From a candidate division TA06 bacterium SM23_40 (GTDB lineage Bacteria; LJUI01; SM1-40), in the NCBI GenBank assembly GCA_001303705.1, contig LJUI01000187.1:1-6113 (forward strand): a DNA stretch of 6,113 bases, written 5' to 3'. Positions 1 to 6,113 of the stretch are shown here, piece after piece. The notes under the pieces are model-generated. The model searched no databases, was not told the DNA's origin, and saw only the letters and a list, made by a program, of their open reading frames with translations. A program made the translations under genes and the position numbers. Position 1 is the first letter of the stretch, and the number at the start of each line of letters is the position of its first letter.

Positions 1-68
1 CGCTCCGCCCCTTCACGCCAGGCTGCACCACGAGCTCTGTCTTTCTCGTCGGGCATCGAATTGGCCAT
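1..68 (-). CDS. Possible start of a further downstream gene (partial, unrecognised)
   Basis: An ATG at 68, 28 bases after the hdrB stop, opens a frame that stays open to the left window edge (22 codons, MANSMPDEKDRARGAAWREG...). AGAGGA lies about ten bases upstream as a possible ribosome binding site, and a second in-frame ATG is at 56. The visible residues are hydrophilic and match no family I recognise; they do not resemble the usual start of HdrA. An open frame this short can occur by chance, so this is only a candidate. Confidence 0.3.
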   Translation of the reverse strand, partial: MANSMPDEKDRARGAAWREGAE

Positions 69-96
69 TGTTGCTCTGTCCTCTCGTTCAAGACCC

Positions 97-794
97 CTAG
101 CTTGGGCTGCCCGCGGAGGCAGTTTCCTCTCTCCGCACACAGTCCAACACGGGAGTCGCAGGCACCAGTTCCGTCCCAATTTTCAGCCGTTTGGGATCAA
201 TCCCGAACGCCAGTCCCATCAACTGTGTGAAATACAGGATCGGCACGGCGAACTTCTTCCGAAACTCCCGGCTCACCTGGTTCTGATAGCACTCGAGGTT
301 GATCTGACATAGTGGACATGCCGTGGCAATCACGTCAGCGCCGCCGTCGATTGCACTCTGCAGAAGCTCGCGTAACATGCCCAGAGCGGCTTTGCGATTC
401 GTGGCAACCAAAGACCCGCCGCAGCAGCGGAGCCGCGCCGGGTAGTTGATCGGATCGGCCCCAATCGCCGACAGAAGATCCTCGAAGAATCGAGGCCCCT
501 CCACGTCCTCTGCGTCTTCACCCTCTTTCCGCGGACGCATCATTTGACACCCGTAATAGGGAGCTACGCGCAGACCCTTCAAGGGAACCGACACCGCTTC
601 CTTGATCGCATCCAGACCCACATCATTGACGAACACTTCCATGAGGTGATAGACGCCGATGGAACCCGAGTAGTGCAGATCGTCTTCCTCGAGAGCGTAG
701 TTGATGGCTTGCGAGCCGTCTCCAGTGCGGAAACGTGGTAGCTCGTGGCCATCGTTTCTAGCGAGCAACCCGGGTAATACGCATACGTTTTCAT
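97..794 (-). pseudogene. hdrB: HdrB-like heterodisulfide reductase subunit, disrupted by internal deletion and frame change
   Basis: HdrB normally has about 290 residues with two CCG-type cysteine motifs (C-x30s-CC-x30s-CxxC) that hold the non-cubane [4Fe-4S] clusters of the disulfide-reducing site. The gene starts at ATG 794 (good GGAAGGGA site, ATGA overlap with hdrC) as MKTYAYYPGCSLETMA, a typical HdrB N-terminus with the first cysteine C10. At about 708-717 the HdrB reading moves to another frame, which starts abruptly at AINYALEEDD and runs to the TAG at 97. That part keeps the second motif: C at 547-549, CC at 421-426, CPLC at 307-318. The CC and CxxC of the first motif, about 55-60 residues, are missing. 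Read straight on from 794, the product would leave the HdrB frame and stop at 579. Either the gene is dead or truncated, or the assembly lost bases here. Internal starts such as TTG or CTG could still give a C-terminal half. Confidence 0.82.
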
Positions 795-1354
795 GCGATC
801 CCTTCCACCGGCATGATCCTGTTTACCATTCGACGGAAGCTCTTGATCCTCTTGATCTTCGGCGGTATGAGCACCATCCTGCCCTTGCGCAGGAGCTTGA
901 GCCCCATGCTCATCTCGCGGAACAGACCCAGGAATCCGTTGCGGAAAATGAACGCCGTCGCATATCCAGGCTCGTAGGACTTCCCGGTACGAATGATTGT
1001 CCTGACAAAGCGCCGCGAGAATTCCGGTCCGATCATCCCTCTCTTGTACTGCCTCTTCCAGATCGAGTAGCGCTTTAGAGCATACATCAAGTCCGCAGGA
1101 CGAATGCCTTTCGGACAACGCTCGGAACACGCATAACACGACGCGCAGGTCCAGAACGCGTTGCTCGCAAGCACCTCGTCCCTGAGATCAGCGTTGATCA
1201 TGGCGATCAGCTGACGAGGCGTGCAGTCCATGTAGTCAACGGCCGGACAGGCCGAAGAGCAGGTTGCACACTGGACACAGCAATTGAGCGGTTTGCCCTC
1301 TGCAGAGTACAGGAGGTTGGAGACCTCCTGGCTAAACGAAGGTTTCGTATGCAT
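791..1354 (-). CDS. hdrC: HdrC-like heterodisulfide reductase iron-sulfur subunit
   Basis: A 187-residue soluble protein with two ferredoxin-type [4Fe-4S] motifs: CVQCATCSSACP (C26, C29, C32, C36) and CASCYACSERCP (C70, C73, C76, C80), followed by a basic helical C-terminal region. Spacing, length and the PxQLIAMI segment between the motifs match HdrC. In the family HdrC carries electrons from HdrA to the catalytic HdrB in the cytoplasm; in bacteria without coenzymes M and B the final disulfide or other acceptor is usually unknown. The start ATG has a good AGGAG site. The stop overlaps the hdrB start by ATGA (791-794), the usual tight hdrC-hdrB arrangement. The gene itself looks intact. Its partner hdrB is damaged, so whether a working HdrBC pair is made is doubtful if the sequence is correct. 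Confidence 0.92.
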   Translation of the reverse strand: MHTKPSFSQEVSNLLYSAEGKPLNCCVQCATCSSACPAVDYMDCTPRQLIAMINADLRDEVLASNAFWTCASCYACSERCPKGIRPADLMYALKRYSIWKRQYKRGMIGPEFSRRFVRTIIRTGKSYEPGYATAFIFRNGFLGLFREMSMGLKLLRKGRMVLIPPKIKRIKSFRRMVNRIMPVEGIA

Positions 1355-1365
1355 GCGGTCTCCTA
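1355..1365 (-). promoter_or_regulatory. hdrC ribosome binding site overlapping the receiver stop codon
   Basis: The minus-strand sequence TAGGAGACCGC directly precedes the ATG at 1354. TAG is the stop of the receiver gene and its last two bases begin AGGAG, the Shine-Dalgarno sequence of hdrC, five bases from the start. This ties hdrC translation to ribosomes finishing the receiver gene and argues that the signalling genes and hdrC share a transcript. Confidence 0.65.
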
Positions 1366-1788
1366 ACGGCTAGCCTTTCCCTTCCGCGTTGCCGCAGCAT
1401 CCAGTAAGGATCGCACCCTCTCGAGAAGATGTTCCGGCTCGACCGGTTTCTCGACGAACTCATCCACCGGCACATACCCGGGATGCACGCCCTTGCCCGG
1501 AAAGAGAAACGCGATCTGTTCCCGAATGCCGGTGATGATCAACACCGGCAGCTCCTTGAGCTCCGGATCCTTGCGGATCTTGCGGGCCATCATGATGCCT
1601 TCGGCACCTCGGCCCATCATGATGTCGAGCAGCAGTAGGTCGTAAGCTCGGCGCTTCAAGGCCTGAAAGCCGTCCTTGGGGTTGTACGCTACGTCAGTTT
1701 CGTAGTCGGCGCCTTCAAGAATGGCCCTGATACCCTCGACAAAATCGGGGTCATCGTCGACAATCAACAGTCTCTTTCGTTCGCTCAT
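1363..1788 (-). CDS. Stand-alone response regulator receiver protein
   Basis: A 141-residue protein consisting of a receiver domain only. D11/D12/D13 form the acidic pocket, D55 (LLLDIMM) is the phosphoacceptor, T86 (LIITG) the switch threonine and K114 (FVEKPVEP) the conserved lysine. Between T86 and K114 there are 27 residues, including FPGKGVHPGYVPVDEF, somewhat longer than in CheY-like proteins; I recall similar HP-x-PVDEF-EKP receivers beside metabolic operons of anaerobic bacteria. The tail after about residue 125 is short and basic, with no DNA-binding or enzymatic output domain, so it may act by protein contact or as a phosphorelay intermediate. The likely donors are the two kinases encoded just upstream. 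The ATG has a strong GGGAGGTG ribosome binding site lying inside an inverted repeat. The TAG stop is eight bases before hdrC and forms part of the hdrC Shine-Dalgarno sequence. Confidence 0.92.
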   Translation of the reverse strand: MSERKRLLIVDDDPDFVEGIRAILEGADYETDVAYNPKDGFQALKRRAYDLLLLDIMMGRGAEGIMMARKIRKDPELKELPVLIITGIREQIAFLFPGKGVHPGYVPVDEFVEKPVEPEHLLERVRSLLDAAATRKGKASR

Positions 1789-1808
1789 CCCCCACCTCCC
1801 TTGGGAGG
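1789..1808 (-). promoter_or_regulatory. Strong ribosome binding site inside an inverted repeat, before the receiver gene
   Basis: On the minus strand the bases before the ATG at 1788 read CCTCCCAAGGGAGGTGGGGG. GGAGG, six bases from the ATG, is a near-ideal Shine-Dalgarno sequence. The arms CCTCCC (1803-1808) and GGGAGG (1795-1800) are complementary; a realistic fold is five G/C-rich pairs closing a four-base CAAG loop, which would hide the Shine-Dalgarno. This could lower or gate translation of the receiver. The repeat is seen directly; the regulatory role is inferred. Confidence 0.4.
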
Positions 1809-1850
1809 ACGATCCAGCAGGCCCTGTCCACCGAAAGCTACTTGCACAAC

Positions 1851-2948
1851 TTAGCCCTCGATGGCAGGCAGAGTGATCACAAACGTGCTTCCTTCACCAA
1901 GCTTGCTCTGCACCGAGATCGAACCGTCATGAGCCTCGATGATGCGCCGGCTGATGGCCAATCCCACCCCCAGACCGCTTTCAGCACCCTCAGCCGACTT
2001 GGCTCTGTACAGACCATTGAAGATGAACGGCAGGTCTTCCTCCGATATGCCCACGCCCGTGTCCGACACTGATATCACTACCTGGTTGTCCTTGCGTTCC
2101 CACGCAATAGACACCTTGCTCTCCGTGGGCGAGTACTTGACCGCGTTGCCAAGAACATTCACCAGCGCTTCCGTGAGAGCCCCCTCGTCGCCCATCACCT
2201 GCCCCGCAGACTCCTCGACGGATGTGACGATCTCGATGTCTTTCCTGACCGCTTGCGGTAGGACGCTCTCGACTGCCTTCTCGATCGCCGAACTGACCGC
2301 AAGAGGCTGGTAGTTCTCCTTCATTGCTTCGATATCGACGGACATCCCGCGCAGCCACCGGTCAACCAGCTGCAGCAGATCCTTGATGCGGGTCTTCATT
2401 CGGTCCAGTCGCCGCTTCTGATCCTCGCTTGCCGTGCCTGCCAACTCCTGCTCCAGGACGAACATGTTCTGCTGTACCGCGCTCAGAGGACCCTTGAGCT
2501 CATGCGACACGATGGCGGCGAAGTTCTCCCTCAGCAGCTCTCTCTCCCTTCGCAGCGCCATAGTTTCCAGAACCAGTGTTCTCTTCTCCAGGCCCCTTCG
2601 AGTAATCAGGCGGAACTCGTCCGGCGTAAACGGTTTGGGAAGAAAGTCGTAGGCACCTTTCTTCATGGCCTCGACGGCGGAACTCACGGTCGCATAGCCG
2701 GTGATGACGATCGTGACAACGGTGGAATCATGCTCACGGATCTTCTCCAAGACTTCGAACCCGGAGATCCCGGGCATTTTCAGGTCCACAAACACCAGAT
2801 CCGGGCGGAATTCTTGCACCAGCTTCAACCCCCGACCCCCGTCTGTCGCCGTGGTGATCTCGTAGTCGGACCCTTGCAGAATCTCGGTGCACGAATCCAG
2901 AACGACTTCCTCGTCGTCGATAATCAAGATCTTCTGCCCGTTCTCCAC
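1851..2948 (-). CDS. Soluble hybrid receiver-histidine kinase (REC-HisKA-HATPase)
   Basis: A 365-residue cytoplasmic protein with no membrane segment. The N-terminal receiver (about 5-120) has the acidic pair D11/D12, phosphoacceptor D55 (VDLKMPG), T83 (VITGYAT) and K105 (LPKPF). A helical linker (about 120-140) leads to HisKA with H149 in SHELKGPL and a complete second helix (RMKTRIKDLLQLVDRWLRG). The ATPase domain has N268 (LGNAVKYSP), D296 (DTGVGI) and GLGVGLAIS (G325-G329). This order, receiver before kinase, suggests the receiver is phosphorylated by another kinase, perhaps the membrane kinase just upstream, and in turn modulates this kinase. The start is GTG at 2948, five bases after the TAG of that gene; AGGA just upstream can serve as ribosome binding site, with short spacing. 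No better start lies ahead of the receiver fold. It ends with TAA, 62 bases before the next receiver gene. Confidence 0.92.
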   Translation of the reverse strand: MENGQKILIIDDEEVVLDSCTEILQGSDYEITTATDGGRGLKLVQEFRPDLVFVDLKMPGISGFEVLEKIREHDSTVVTIVITGYATVSSAVEAMKKGAYDFLPKPFTPDEFRLITRRGLEKRTLVLETMALRRERELLRENFAAIVSHELKGPLSAVQQNMFVLEQELAGTASEDQKRRLDRMKTRIKDLLQLVDRWLRGMSVDIEAMKENYQPLAVSSAIEKAVESVLPQAVRKDIEIVTSVEESAGQVMGDEGALTEALVNVLGNAVKYSPTESKVSIAWERKDNQVVISVSDTGVGISEEDLPFIFNGLYRAKSAEGAESGLGVGLAISRRIIEAHDGSISVQSKLGEGSTFVITLPAIEG

Positions 2949-2953
2949 TTGTC

Positions 2954-4831
2954 CTACGATCCTTCCTCGGCTTCCTCATCCACTGCCACGGGAAGCCGAA
3001 TAGTGAAAGTCGTTCCGTGGCCTACCTGGCTCTCCACCGAGACGCTTCCCTTGTGCTCTCTGATGATCCCGTAACTGATCGCCAGACCCAGTCCCGTCCC
3101 GTGCCCGACTGCCTTGGTGGTGAAGAACGGATCGAAGATCCTCTCCACGTTCTCTTCACTGATCCCATGACCGGTATCTGTGAACTCCACCTCGATGACC
3201 TGTTCTGTCGAATCGAATCGACTCGCCACTATCAGCCGCCCACTGCCGTCCATTGCCTCGGCGGCATTGATGATCATGTTCATGAAGACCTGCTGCATTT
3301 GTGAAGGGTCGACCACGACCAGCGGCAGGTTCCCGTTCCAACTCTTCACGATCTCGATGTTGTGAAACAGCGCCTGGTTCTCGACCAGTGACACACATTC
3401 CTCCAACACCGAATTGACATCAGAGAGCTTCTTCTGCGGCTTGCGCGGCCGCTTCTCGATCGACCCGGTCATCGACTCATCGCAACTCCTCCTCTCCAAG
3501 AGCAGATGAGAATACGTGACGATTCCCTGTAGCGGATTGTTCAGCTCATGCGCCACATCCGCGGCGAGCTGCCCGATGACCGCTAATCGCTCCGACTCCA
3601 TGATCCTCTTCTTCGTGTACTCCGCGAGCTTCTCATCCCGTGCCTTCAACGCAGAGGCCATGATATTGAAGGCCTCTGCAAGCTCGGCCAGCTCGTCGTC
3701 CGATTGCACCTCGACCTTCGCGTCGAGATTGCCGTGCGCCACTTGCCAGGATGCCGACACGAGTTGCCTGATCGGGCCCAACAGTCTCTTCGAGAACAGG
3801 TAGGACAAAGCGATTGCCAGAAGAGCGCCGGCGAGGGCGATGCCCAAGAAGAGAAGTACGGTCCGCCTTTTCAGTGCCAGGTATGGTTCCTCCAGGATCC
3901 CCACATAGAGGATGCCGATGATTCGGCCGTGTATGTCCCGGATCGGCTCGTAGGCGCTGATGTACCAGTTGTTCACCACATAGGCACGGCCAATCCACCG
4001 TTCGCCTTCCCGCACAACACCCTCGTATACCTCCTCGGCCACGCGGGTCCCGATCGCCCGCGTACCGTCTTCATTCAGAACATTCGTCGAGATCCTGACA
4101 TCATCGTTGAAGATGGTGGCCGTGCCGATATCTCGGCCCTCGTACTTCGCACCTTGAAAGACAGTCTCCTTGATCTTGTCAACGATCTCGTAGCGTCGGT
4201 TCAGCAGAAGCCCAGCGTAGAGAACGCCAATCACGTTGTCGTTGTAGTCGACGATCGGAGCGGCAGCCTTCAACATCATGCCCGTTGTCTGCTCCGTTTC
4301 CTCTCTGGGCCGCGCCCTGGGCGTCTCCACCAACTCGCAATAGGCTTGCTCGGCCACATGGGGGCAGTCTTTCTGCAGTGCCTCCGCAGACACGATGGTC
4401 GTTGCGGCGACCGGTTCCCTTCCCTCAAGCACGGCTCGGATAAGGTCATCATCTGCTTGGCTGTCGCCCGCTACAAGCGGATTGGTCGCGCGGAACAGCA
4501 CAACGCCTCTGCCGTCCGTTACCGCGACGACGTCCAGTCTCTCTCTCGCCCACAGATCGGTCAGCTCATCGGCAGCGCGCCCGATCTCTCCGCTCAGTAT
4601 GGCATCTCTCAGATAGAAACGGTGTGCCGTGAAGCGAATCACGTCCGATACGTGACTCAGGTAGTTCAGGTAGATCTCCCAAGCAGCGTTCAGATCCGTT
4701 GCGACTCTGCTCTGGGCCTCGGCCACGACGCGGTGCTCAATAATCCGAATCCCCACCACGCTGAAAATCATGCTGACGACCACGATGATCAGCAGGAAGC
4801 TCGACATCAGCCTGATGGCGATTCGTCTCAT
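2954..4831 (-). CDS. Membrane sensor histidine kinase (Cache-HAMP-HisKA-HATPase) with shortened HisKA
   Basis: A 625-residue membrane kinase. TM1 spans about residues 7-30, an extracytoplasmic double-Cache-like sensor about 32-320 ([37 protein letters not shown]), TM2 about 326-346, and HAMP about 347-397. The phosphoacceptor is H428 in [10 protein letters not shown]. The ATPase domain has an N box at N522 (INAAEAM), D552 in DTGHGI, the FDPFFTTK segment and GTGLGLAIS (G580, G582). The expected reaction is autophosphorylation of H428 and transfer to a receiver aspartate, probably of a neighbouring gene. Oddities: about 20 residues that normally follow SIEK (the second HisKA helix) are absent in frame, so EK460 runs straight into RPRKPQKK; and C156 and C165 lie in the sensor domain. 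The start is ATG with only a weak Shine-Dalgarno (AGGTAAGAG). It ends five bases before the next kinase gene. The ligand is unknown. Confidence 0.9.
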   Translation of the reverse strand: MRRIAIRLMSSFLLIIVVVSMIFSVVGIRIIEHRVVAEAQSRVATDLNAAWEIYLNYLSHVSDVIRFTAHRFYLRDAILSGEIGRAADELTDLWARERLDVVAVTDGRGVVLFRATNPLVAGDSQADDDLIRAVLEGREPVAATTIVSAEALQKDCPHVAEQAYCELVETPRARPREETEQTTGMMLKAAAPIVDYNDNVIGVLYAGLLLNRRYEIVDKIKETVFQGAKYEGRDIGTATIFNDDVRISTNVLNEDGTRAIGTRVAEEVYEGVVREGERWIGRAYVVNNWYISAYEPIRDIHGRIIGILYVGILEEPYLALKRRTVLLFLGIALAGALLAIALSYLFSKRLLGPIRQLVSASWQVAHGNLDAKVEVQSDDELAELAEAFNIMASALKARDEKLAEYTKKRIMESERLAVIGQLAADVAHELNNPLQGIVTYSHLLLERRSCDESMTGSIEKRPRKPQKKLSDVNSVLEECVSLVENQALFHNIEIVKSWNGNLPLVVVDPSQMQQVFMNMIINAAEAMDGSGRLIVASRFDSTEQVIEVEFTDTGHGISEENVERIFDPFFTTKAVGHGTGLGLAISYGIIREHKGSVSVESQVGHGTTFTIRLPVAVDEEAEEGS

Positions 4832-4896
4832 TGCACCACTCTTACCTGCCCAACACCTACTCCACCGGTCCGCAACTCCCGCGGTTCACCGGAACG

Positions 4897-5871
4897 TCAT
4901 GTGGTCTCCAATTTCTTCCGTCGCAGCAGCGAGGCGGGCAGGCTGTAGCGATAGAAGGTACCCACCGGGTCAGGGATCCGCTCCACGATCCTCGCGATCT
5001 TCGCCTCGTCGTTGCTGTCAATCATCGAAGTGATGGCGGCGAGAAACTTGGCGCCTTGATCTTTCACCCGGCTGGTGGGGCCGAAGCAGCCAGTGCAAGG
5101 CATGTTCCCTTTGATACACAGAGCCTCGCAGCCGGCGCGCGTCGCCGGACCCATGCAGAGCAACCCTTGCGCCAGCAGGCACTTGTCCTCTTCGATCACG
5201 ACCTCGTGCGGACGCTTGAACTCCGTCAACGCGAGGGTCTCCGGCTTGGTGTCTTTGCGCGGGCATTCCTCGCACAGCGCGTAGTCGGGGGCCAGCACGG
5301 TTCCCTTCGGCGGTAGCTCCCCGCTCAGCAGCGTCTCCACCGCCTGCCAGATGATCTTCGGTGTCGGCGCGCAACCCGGTATGTAGTAGTCCGTGTCCAC
5401 CACCTGATCGAGGGTCCGGACGGTATTGAAGAAGCCGGGCAGGGTCACGCTGTAACCGTCCTCCTTATGCTCCGTCTCTGGGAAGACTCGATCCGGATTC
5501 TCGGTGCTGGGAGATTCCACATACACCGTCTCGAACACGCTGCGCCGGTCCCACAGATTGGCCAGGCCGGGGATCCCGCCCAGGTGCGAGCAGGAGCCGA
5601 ACGCGATGAGCAACTGCGACTTCCTGCGCAGTAGCTCAACCATCTCCTCCTGCTCAGTGGTACGGATCGCGCCATTCACAAAGGTCGCGAGGATCGACCC
5701 GTCCTCCATCGCCTCCACGTCCTTGCGCTTGAAGTCCAGTGCCACAGGCCAAAAGACGATGTCCACGGCTGCGACCACATCGAGGATCTTCTCCGCGAGA
5801 TCGACAACCGCCTCCTCACAGCCGCCGCAGGAGGCGCACCAATAGAACGCGACTTTCGGCTTGTCACTCAT
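4897..5871 (-). CDS. mvhG: MvhG-like hydrogenase small subunit (F420-non-reducing type)
   Basis: A 324-residue protein of the NiFe-hydrogenase small-subunit / NADH dehydrogenase 20-kDa superfamily. The N-terminal motif WCASCGGCEE (C12, C15, C18), GSCSHLGGIPG (C94) and PGCAPTP (C167) supply the usual proximal [4Fe-4S] ligands. The C-terminal half has a cysteine-rich region (C200, C203, C231, C239, C248, C252, C259, C262; QGLLCMGPATRAGC and CTGCFGP) that fits two more clusters, as in MvhG. No signal peptide or membrane segment is seen, so it should act in the cytoplasm, relaying electrons to MvhD/HdrA. Length fits the family. The ATG start overlaps the mvhD stop and is preceded by GGGGGTGAG. 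No large catalytic subunit follows; the next gene is a histidine kinase after 65 bases. It could therefore serve a hydrogenase with a distant large subunit or a different electron donor. Confidence 0.88.
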   Translation of the reverse strand: MSDKPKVAFYWCASCGGCEEAVVDLAEKILDVVAAVDIVFWPVALDFKRKDVEAMEDGSILATFVNGAIRTTEQEEMVELLRRKSQLLIAFGSCSHLGGIPGLANLWDRRSVFETVYVESPSTENPDRVFPETEHKEDGYSVTLPGFFNTVRTLDQVVDTDYYIPGCAPTPKIIWQAVETLLSGELPPKGTVLAPDYALCEECPRKDTKPETLALTEFKRPHEVVIEEDKCLLAQGLLCMGPATRAGCEALCIKGNMPCTGCFGPTSRVKDQGAKFLAAITSMIDSNDEAKIARIVERIPDPVGTFYRYSLPASLLRRKKLETT

Positions 5872-6113
5872 GCGACGCTCACCCCCTCGGCGAAGTCCTC
5901 AGACGGGACCGCGAGATTGAGTGGGCCCAAGGCCTTGAGCTTCTCCACCATGTCATCCACGGCCCACTTCAATCGCTCGGCTTCCGACGCAGAGATCCAC
6001 TCGAGACGGAAACGCTCCTCCTCGATGCCCATATCTTTCAGCATCCGCTTGAGCAGGTTGTAGCGCCGCAACGCCTTGTAGTTCCCCTCCTGATAGTGAC
6101 AGTCGCCGGGATG
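5868..6113 (-). CDS. mvhD: MvhD-type delta subunit (hydrogenase iron-sulfur subunit), C-terminal fragment
   Basis: This is the last 81 codons of a gene whose 5' part lies beyond the right window edge. The visible protein begins HPGDCHYQEGNYKA and continues with an RRYNLLK stretch and the LEWISASEAE motif, the characteristic C-terminal half of the MvhD/FrhD delta-subunit family (usually about 140 residues, or fused to HdrA). The family carries a [2Fe-2S] cluster and passes electrons from a hydrogenase or other input module to the flavoprotein HdrA in the cytoplasm. One probable cluster-ligand cysteine, in GDCHY, is visible; the others would be upstream. The stop TGA overlaps the ATG of the next gene (ATGA, 5868-5871), so translation is probably coupled. 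Whether this is a free MvhD or the tail of an HdrA-MvhD fusion cannot be told here. Confidence 0.9.
   Translation of the reverse strand, partial: HPGDCHYQEGNYKALRRYNLLKRMLKDMGIEEERFRLEWISASEAERLKWAVDDMVEKLKALGPLNLAVPSEDFAEGVSVA

Noticed and set aside
718-768. Extension of the C-terminal HdrB frame upstream to 768 as a true N-terminus
   Set aside because: These codons (MLARNDGHELPRF...) are the shadow of the HdrB N-terminus in the other frame and do not resemble any HdrB start.
579-1139. A 186-codon minus-strand frame containing the HdrB N-terminus
   Set aside because: Only the part from the ATG at 794 to about 708 is HdrB-like; the upstream part is out of frame inside hdrC and the downstream part is out-of-frame HdrB. 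It is not a separate gene.
2502-3074. A 190-codon plus-strand open frame across the junction of the two kinase genes
   Set aside because: It is opposite two genes with intact motifs, and its composition is that of a shadow frame.
3436-3452. GCGGC repeats and a GCGGCCGC palindrome at the kinase deletion point as a recombination site
   Set aside because: The palindrome is short and encodes ordinary R-P-R codons in G+C-rich DNA; there is no longer repeat or integrase signal to support a site.
4832-4896. Promoter or terminator in the 65-base gap before the membrane kinase
   Set aside because: It contains short CCGGTG repeats and a weak CCGC/GCGG pairing, but no convincing -35/-10 or -24/-12 pair and no stem followed by a T-run.
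3704-4948. A 414-codon plus-strand open frame opposite the membrane kinase
   Set aside because: It lies antisense to a kinase with clear Cache, TM2 and HAMP features, and its translation is low-complexity H/R/D-rich with no recognisable domain. Long antisense frames are common opposite G+C-rich genes.

Overview
The window is a single minus-strand gene run, read right to left, from a G+C-rich genome. It encodes parts of a heterodisulfide-reductase / methyl-viologen-hydrogenase-like (Hdr/Mvh) soluble iron-sulfur electron-transfer system with a three-gene two-component signalling block inserted in the middle. The gene set, strong Shine-Dalgarno sequences, a GTG start and the sensor-kinase architecture suggest an anaerobic bacterium, such as a sulfate reducer, a syntroph or an uncultured anaerobic phylum. 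This placement is inferred from gene content; I cannot assign a taxon from the sequence.

Layout in transcription order: (1) 6113-5868, the C-terminal end of an MvhD-type delta subunit, cut by the window edge. (2) 5871-4897, a hydrogenase small-subunit-like protein (MvhG type), overlapping the previous gene by ATGA. (3) 4831-2954, a membrane sensor histidine kinase with an extracytoplasmic Cache-like domain and HAMP. (4) 2948-1851, a soluble receiver-histidine kinase hybrid. (5) 1788-1363, a stand-alone receiver protein. (6) 1354-791, HdrC with two [4Fe-4S] motifs. (7) 794-97, an HdrB gene that overlaps hdrC by ATGA but is broken by an internal deletion with a frame change. (8) 68-1, the possible start of one more reading frame leaving the window. 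The longest stretches without a gene are 65 and 62 bases; no RNA gene, insertion sequence, CRISPR array or large repeat was seen.

How the genes may work together: in known Hdr/Mvh systems the small subunit and MvhD pass electrons to HdrA, where flavin-based bifurcation can send them to HdrBC and to ferredoxin. Here no hydrogenase large subunit follows the small subunit; the signalling genes occupy that place. None of the three signalling proteins has a visible DNA-binding output, so they may form a phosphorelay acting on a partner encoded elsewhere or, more speculatively, on the electron-transfer complex itself.

The main anomalies are two lesions in conserved regions. hdrB has lost the CC and CxxC parts of its first cluster-binding motif and changes frame, and the membrane kinase lacks about 20 residues of the second dimerisation helix after its phospho-histidine. 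Both junctions carry the same 8-mer, GGCTTGCG on the plus strand. They may be real decay or deletions, or assembly errors; raw reads would decide.
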